Assembly: GCA_002409375.1 (NCBI GenBank)
Contig: DHNF01000145.1
Coordinates: 1 to 11,023 of the forward strand
Length of the DNA: 11,023 bases
Reading direction: 5' to 3'
Source: Ruminococcaceae bacterium UBA5423
GTDB taxonomy: Bacteria > Bacillota > Clostridia > Oscillospirales > Acutalibacteraceae
The number at the start of each line of letters is the position of its first letter. Within the stretch, counting starts at the first letter, position 1. Of the stretch, positions 7,724-11,023 are shown one piece after another. The position numbers and the translations under genes are program-made. Below the pieces are notes generated by a model. The model did no database searches. It was not told where the DNA came from and was given only the letters and a program-made list of their open reading frames with translations.

Positions 7724-8135
7724 ACATGGAGCTGACAGCCGCAATTTTTTTGATTGGCTGGAGATTGCAGCGCGAGACTTACTTGCTGCAAGGCTGCTTA
7801 TTGAGCGGAAGCAATGCAACGAAATTGCGGGATTTCATTGCCAGCAGTGTATGGAAAAAGCGTTTAAAGCATATATTATTGATCGCTCAGGAGTGTTGGT
7901 TGACGGGCACAACTTGACATGGCTGTGCAGACAGGCCGCACGACATGATCCGGAATTTTCAAAATGGTTGGATCAAACTGCCCAGCTTAACCGTCTTTAT
8001 ATTGAGACGCGCTATCCGTCAGATATTGATTTGAGCCTTTCGGAAGACAGAGTTAAAGAGATTTACGATACTGCACATGAGTTATATGATTATATTTGCG
8101 ATCAGGTGTACGGTGGTGAGGATAACGACTCATGA
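7710..8135 (+). CDS. HEPN domain protein
   Basis: A 141-residue helical protein of the HEPN family (PF05168-like). Signatures: a first helix with WLEIAARDLLAARLL (16-30), the hallmark FHCQQCMEKAFKAYI (42-56), HNLTWL (67-72) and LNRLYIETRYPSD (93-105). HEPN proteins next to MNT proteins often form toxin-antitoxin-like or nucleotide-sensing complexes. RNase-active HEPNs carry R-x(4-6)-H; after Arg101 here there is no His at that spacing, so ribonuclease activity is doubtful. Start at 7710 overlaps the preceding gene by 14 bp, implying coupled translation and a stoichiometric pair. The 3' end overlaps the stop of the opposite-strand ATPase gene by 6 bp. The family call is firm; the function is not determined. 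Confidence 0.82.
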   Translation: MRRTKHGADSRNFFDWLEIAARDLLAARLLIERKQCNEIAGFHCQQCMEKAFKAYIIDRSGVLVDGHNLTWLCRQAARHDPEFSKWLDQTAQLNRLYIETRYPSDIDLSLSEDRVKEIYDTAHELYDYICDQVYGGEDNDS

Positions 8136-8828
8136 TACAGCAGCACCACGAGCATCATCAGATACCACACGCCCGTCTATAATATGAATTGTACGGTGTG
8201 CATGGGCTGCAATTTCTCGGTCATGTGTAATAAGGATAACCGTGTGCCCTTCGGAATTTAGCTGGAGCAAAATATTGATTACCTCTTGTCCTGATGCAGT
8301 ATCCAGATTTCCGGTAGGCTCGTCTGCAAGAATTAACGGAGGTCGTGAGGCAATAGCCCGCGCTATTGCTACGCGCTGCTGTTGTCCGCCCGACATTTCA
8401 GACGGTCTATGATTAATGCGATTGCCAAGCCCAACGCGTTTAAGGCTTTCTACTGCAAGCTTTCTGCGCTGGTTTCGTTTTATGCCCCGATAAATTAGGG
8501 GCAGCTCTACATTTTCGAGTGCGTTAAGGCCTGATATCAAGTTAAACCCCTGAAACACAAAACCAATATAACGATTGCGGACAAATGACAGTTGTTTATC
8601 CGTCATCAACGCCACGTGTTTTCCGTTTAGACGGTATTCACCTGAGGTTGGGGTGTCAAGGCAGCCAAGAATATTCATTAGCGTTGATTTGCCAGAACCC
8701 GAATGTCCCACTATTGCAACAAATTCACCCCTGTTGATTGTTAGAGATACACCGTCAAGCGCCCGTACTTCATTGACACCGGGATGATAAATTTTAAAAA
8801 CATCGTCTACGCGGATAATTTCGTGCAT
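8130..8828 (-). CDS. MacB/LolD-type ABC transporter ATPase, without a partner permease
   Basis: A 232-residue ATPase of the MacB/LolD/FtsE-like group, which powers FtsX-type permeases in peptide, antibiotic or lipoprotein export rather than import. All motifs are intact: Walker [10 protein letters not shown] (41-49), Q-loop Gln93 in FVFQGFNLI, signature MSGGQQQR (145-152), Walker B LILADE (165-170, catalytic Glu170) and H-loop THD (His202). [10 protein letters not shown] is typical of the group. The ATG at 8828 has GAGGA seven bases upstream. The usual permease is missing: downstream lies the convergent HEPN gene and upstream a divergent mutase gene. It may pair with a permease encoded elsewhere or be a remnant of an operon. 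The reading frame looks undamaged. Confidence 0.9.
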   Translation of the reverse strand: MHEIIRVDDVFKIYHPGVNEVRALDGVSLTINRGEFVAIVGHSGSGKSTLMNILGCLDTPTSGEYRLNGKHVALMTDKQLSFVRNRYIGFVFQGFNLISGLNALENVELPLIYRGIKRNQRRKLAVESLKRVGLGNRINHRPSEMSGGQQQRVAIARAIASRPPLILADEPTGNLDTASGQEVINILLQLNSEGHTVILITHDREIAAHAHRTIHIIDGRVVSDDARGAAVS

Positions 8829-8872
8829 AGCTACATCCTCACTAATTTCAATTGTTACGATATAGTATGTCC

Positions 8873-8902
8873 GTTATATTGTTATTTTCCAAATAAAATC
8901 AA
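8873..8902 (-). promoter_or_regulatory. Possible promoter of the minus-strand ABC ATPase
   Basis: Read on the minus strand, TTGATT (8902-8897) and TATAAC (8878-8873) are separated by 18 bp. They match four and five of six consensus bases. A start near 8866 would give a leader of about 38 nt. AT-rich DNA makes chance matches likely, so confidence is low. Confidence 0.35.
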
Positions 8903-9003
8903 CTTTTTTTTGTGGTAAAAAACATCTTTTAGGCAGGGTAATATGCCCTTATTGCACCGTTTTCAGGATTAATTTGCATCAAAATCAGCATGATAATATA
9001 TGT

Positions 9004-9018
9004 TAATACATTGTATTA
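9004..9018. promoter_or_regulatory. 15-bp palindrome, possible operator
   Basis: TAATACATTGTATTA is a perfect palindrome with 7-bp arms around a central T. The TACA/TGTA half-sites resemble those bound by dimeric repressors, including BlaI/MecI-type ones. It lies between divergent promoters and could serve either gene. The palindrome is seen directly; the protein that binds it is unknown. Confidence 0.45.
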
Positions 9019-9045
9019 TTTCAGTGTTAGGTAATTTCAACATCG

Positions 9046-9066
9046 GCGGGATTTAGGTCATCCCGC
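9046..9066. repeat. Perfect 7-bp hairpin in the pgm upstream region
   Basis: GCGGGAT (9046-9052) and ATCCCGC (9060-9066) enclose a 7-nt loop TTAGGTC. The stem is GC-rich against AT-rich surroundings. No T-tract follows on either side, so it is not a standard terminator. Confidence 0.5.
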
Positions 9067-9088
9067 ACTGCAAATTCTGGCGGAGTTC

Positions 9089-9111
9089 CTCACAAACCTT
9101 ATTTTTGTGAG
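9089..9111. repeat. Perfect 8-bp hairpin just upstream of pgm
   Basis: CTCACAAA (9089-9096) and TTTGTGAG (9104-9111) enclose the 7-nt loop CCTTATT. It ends 36 bp before the mutase start and touches the candidate -10 GATAAT, so it could be an operator or the 5' stem of the transcript. Confidence 0.5.
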
Positions 9112-9146
9112 ATAATTTATAGATATAAAAAGGGAAGTGGTTATAA

Positions 9147-10670
9147 GTGAGAATGGACTTAAATCATTTAAAAAGCGGGACCGATATAAGAGGTGTTGCA
9201 ATAGAGGTGGAGAATCGTCCTATCGACCTGACTGACGATGTCGTTATCAATATCGCTGTCGGGTTTGCCAAGTTTCTTTCAAAACGCACAGCAAAGACCA
9301 ATGAAAATCTAACTGTTTCGGTAGGGCGCGACAGCAGGTTGTCCGGACCGCGTATACGCGATGCTGTTATATCCTCACTGACCGGGGCGGGAATCAATGT
9401 AATAGATTGCGGCCTTGCATCAACGCCGGCAATGTTTATGACCACTATTGATTTAAACTGTGATGGTGCAATTCAAATTACCGCAAGCCATCATCCATAT
9501 TATCGCAACGGACTAAAATTTTTTACCCGTGCAGGCGGGCTTGAAAGCAGCGATATAGACGAGATATTGAAATATGCGTCTGATGATAAGAATAGTGAAA
9601 TAAACACCTCAATGCCGGGCGCACTTACAACGCTTGACTATATGAAGAAGTATTCGCAAAGACTGCGGGATATGATATGTAAAGGCGTGAACGCTGGCAA
9701 CTATCAACGACCGCTTGAGGGTTTTCATATTGTTGTGGATGCGGGTAACGGTGTTGGAGGTTTTTATGCCAATGATGTGCTGGCACCGCTTGGAGCAAAA
9801 ATAGATGGCAGCCAGTTTTTGAACCCGGACGGACGGTTTCCAAACCACATTCCAAACCCCGAAGATAAGCAGGCAATGGAGTCGGTATGCGCCGCAACAA
9901 AAAAGGCAGGCGCCGATTTAGGTGTGATTTTTGATACTGATGTAGACAGGGCGGGCTGTGTCGATTCGGCAGGTCGTGAAATAAACCGTAACAGGCTGGT
10001 TGCTTTAGCGTCGGTCATAGCACTTGAGGACAATGACGGCGGCACAATTGTCACTGATTCGATTACATCGAGCGGGCTAAAATCATTTATTGAACAAGAG
10101 CTTAAAGGCGTTCATCACCGTTTTAAACGGGGATACAAAAATGTTATTAACGAAGCGGTGCGCCTTAACGGTTTAGGCATAAACTGCCCGCTGGCGATTG
10201 AAACGTCCGGTCACGCCGCATTTAGAGAAAATTACTTTTTAGATGACGGTGCATATCTCATCACAAAAATTATTATAAAGGCTGCCTGTTTGCGTGCGCA
10301 AGGTAATACACTTGACACCCTAATAGACAAGCTGAAAGAGCCGGTTGAAAGCATTGAGCTGCGTTTTAATATTTATGAAAAAGATTTTGCCGCGTGCGGA
10401 AACCGTATTTTAGTGTCTCTCGAAAAATATGCGCAAAAAAACGGTTGGTCACTTGCAGATGATAACCGTGAGGGTGTGCGTATTTCATTTGGCAAGGGAC
10501 AAGGAGACGGCTGGCTGCTGCTGCGCCTTAGCGTGCACGATCCGGTAATGCCGCTAAATATTGAAAGTGACGTTGATGGAGGGTGCCGAATAATGGCACA
10601 AAGCCTTAAACTCTTTTTGGACACTCAGTCAGGGCTTGATATACGTGCGATTGAAAATTTTTTAGCATAA
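9147..10670 (+). CDS. Phosphohexomutase (phosphomannomutase/phosphoglucomutase family)
   Basis: A 507-residue cytoplasmic enzyme that moves phosphate between C1 and C6 of a hexose phosphate, feeding sugar-nucleotide and glycan synthesis. Four alpha-D-phosphohexomutase landmarks are present: KSGTDIRG (9-16), the phosphoserine loop TASHHP (112-117, Ser114), the magnesium loop DTDVDR (263-268) and the sugar-specificity loop ETSGHA (352-357). The C-terminal phosphate-binding loop reads RLSVHDP (460-466) instead of the usual R-x-SGTEP, and the serine loop has HHP rather than HNP. Both features mark a subgroup that I recall also in plant plastids. Start GTG at 9147 is chosen because AGGGAAG (9131-9137) is nine bases upstream; ATG at 9153 is possible. 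The stop is 15 bp before prmA, so the two are probably cotranscribed. Glucose versus mannose preference cannot be read from the sequence. Confidence 0.9.
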   Translation: MRMDLNHLKSGTDIRGVAIEVENRPIDLTDDVVINIAVGFAKFLSKRTAKTNENLTVSVGRDSRLSGPRIRDAVISSLTGAGINVIDCGLASTPAMFMTTIDLNCDGAIQITASHHPYYRNGLKFFTRAGGLESSDIDEILKYASDDKNSEINTSMPGALTTLDYMKKYSQRLRDMICKGVNAGNYQRPLEGFHIVVDAGNGVGGFYANDVLAPLGAKIDGSQFLNPDGRFPNHIPNPEDKQAMESVCAATKKAGADLGVIFDTDVDRAGCVDSAGREINRNRLVALASVIALEDNDGGTIVTDSITSSGLKSFIEQELKGVHHRFKRGYKNVINEAVRLNGLGINCPLAIETSGHAAFRENYFLDDGAYLITKIIIKAACLRAQGNTLDTLIDKLKEPVESIELRFNIYEKDFAACGNRILVSLEKYAQKNGWSLADDNREGVRISFGKGQGDGWLLLRLSVHDPVMPLNIESDVDGGCRIMAQSLKLFLDTQSGLDIRAIENFLA

Positions 10671-10673
10671 AGC

Positions 10674-10678
10674 GAGGA
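10674..10678 (+). promoter_or_regulatory. Ribosome binding site fixing the prmA start
   Basis: GAGGA lies seven bases before GTG 10686 and only one base before the in-frame TTG at 10680. It therefore selects the GTG as the start. Confidence 0.7.
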
Positions 10679-10685
10679 ATTGTTT

Positions 10686-11023
10686 GTGGAGTGGATAGAG
10701 TTATGTGTGGCGGTGCCCACTGAACAGTCCGAGCATGCTGCCGCAATTGCAAATATGGCTGTGCCTTATGGGATATATATCGAGGATTACAGCGACCTTG
10801 AGCAGGGCGCGCGGGAAATAGCTAACATTGATTTGATTGACGAACAGCTGTTAATGCGCGATAGAACGCATGCAATTATACATGTATATATCAGCCCTGA
10901 CGAAAGCCTGGACGAAGCAACGGCATTTTTGCGCGAACGGCTTAGCACTGCAGGAATAGAACATGACATTGGTATTAAAAATGTGCATGAACAGGATTGG
11001 GCAAACAATTGGAAACAGTATTT
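10686..11023 (+). CDS. prmA: Ribosomal protein L11 methyltransferase, N-terminal part (cut by window end)
   Basis: The 5' 112 codons of a gene that runs off the window. The product resembles the N-terminal L11-recognition domain of PrmA, which trimethylates amino groups of ribosomal protein L11 with S-adenosylmethionine. Recognisable features are the start MEWIEL, the IYIEDYSDLEQ segment (about 31-41), typical of clostridial PrmA, and the near-invariant DWANNWKQYF at the end of the visible part, which links to the methyltransferase domain. The S-adenosylmethionine-binding motifs lie beyond the window. The GTG start has GAGGA seven bases upstream. It directly follows the mutase gene. In many Clostridia prmA lies near dnaJ or rsmE; what follows here is not visible. 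Confidence 0.85.
   Translation, partial: MEWIELCVAVPTEQSEHAAAIANMAVPYGIYIEDYSDLEQGAREIANIDLIDEQLLMRDRTHAIIHVYISPDESLDEATAFLRERLSTAGIEHDIGIKNVHEQDWANNWKQY

Larger units (their letters stand above)
8829..9146. other. Intergenic region between divergent genes
   Basis: This 318-bp AT-rich spacer separates the minus-strand ATPase from the plus-strand mutase. It holds the possible ATPase promoter (8873-8902), a 15-bp palindrome (9004-9018) and two perfect hairpins (9046-9066 and 9089-9111). The mutase promoter is not clear: GATAAT at 9111-9116 and TATAAA at 9124-9129 are candidate -10 boxes without a good -35. I see no convincing gene in it. Confidence 0.6.

Noticed and set aside
8943..8972. Nine-codon leader peptide preceded by CAGGG.
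   Set aside because: The spacing to the ATG is only four bases, there is no run of regulatory codons, and chance occurrence is likely.

Overview
The window looks like chromosomal DNA from a member of the Clostridia (Bacillota), possibly an Oscillospiraceae-like gut anaerobe. The reasons are strong GGAGG-type ribosome binding sites with some GTG and TTG starts, lipobox lipoproteins, GHL10-family glycosidases, an Amidase_3 enzyme on an N-terminal membrane anchor, and moderately AT-rich spacers. The lineage is inferred from protein style only; no rRNA or other marker gene is present.

Layout, left to right. (1) 63-4807: a cell-wall pair on the plus strand. The first gene encodes a GHL10 (DUF187/DigH-like) lipoprotein. 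The second encodes a 1076-residue membrane-anchored protein with a divergent GHL10-like domain, Ig-like beta domains and a C-terminal Amidase_3 domain. A perfect 11-bp inverted repeat lies between them. (2) 4838-7319: a three-gene ABC importer operon (lipoprotein binding protein, permease, ATPase) of the NMT1/SsuABC/TauABC type. It has an extended -10 promoter and a structured leader with two adjacent hairpins, and its genes are tightly packed. (3) 7377-8135: a small two-gene unit with its own promoter, encoding a MNT-like nucleotidyltransferase protein with its main catalytic motif lost, and a HEPN protein. (4) 8130-8828, minus strand: an orphan MacB/LolD-type ABC ATPase whose stop overlaps the HEPN stop tail to tail. 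(5) 8829-9146: an intergenic region of about 320 bp with a 15-bp palindrome and two perfect hairpins. (6) 9147-11023: a phosphohexomutase gene (507 aa) followed after 15 bp by the 5' part of prmA (ribosomal protein L11 methyltransferase), cut by the window end.

How the genes may work together. The first two proteins plausibly act in sequence on peptidoglycan: the amidase removes stem peptides and the GHL10 enzyme cuts the denuded glycan. The importer takes up a small solute that the sequence does not identify. The MNT/HEPN pair has the layout of a toxin-antitoxin-like module but lacks the hallmark catalytic residues. The mutase and prmA are housekeeping. No tRNA, rRNA, CRISPR array, insertion sequence or phage gene was seen. 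The most unusual items are the catalytically degenerate MNT paired with HEPN, the glycosidase-like/amidase fusion next to a stand-alone glycosidase, and the two-hairpin leader of the importer operon.
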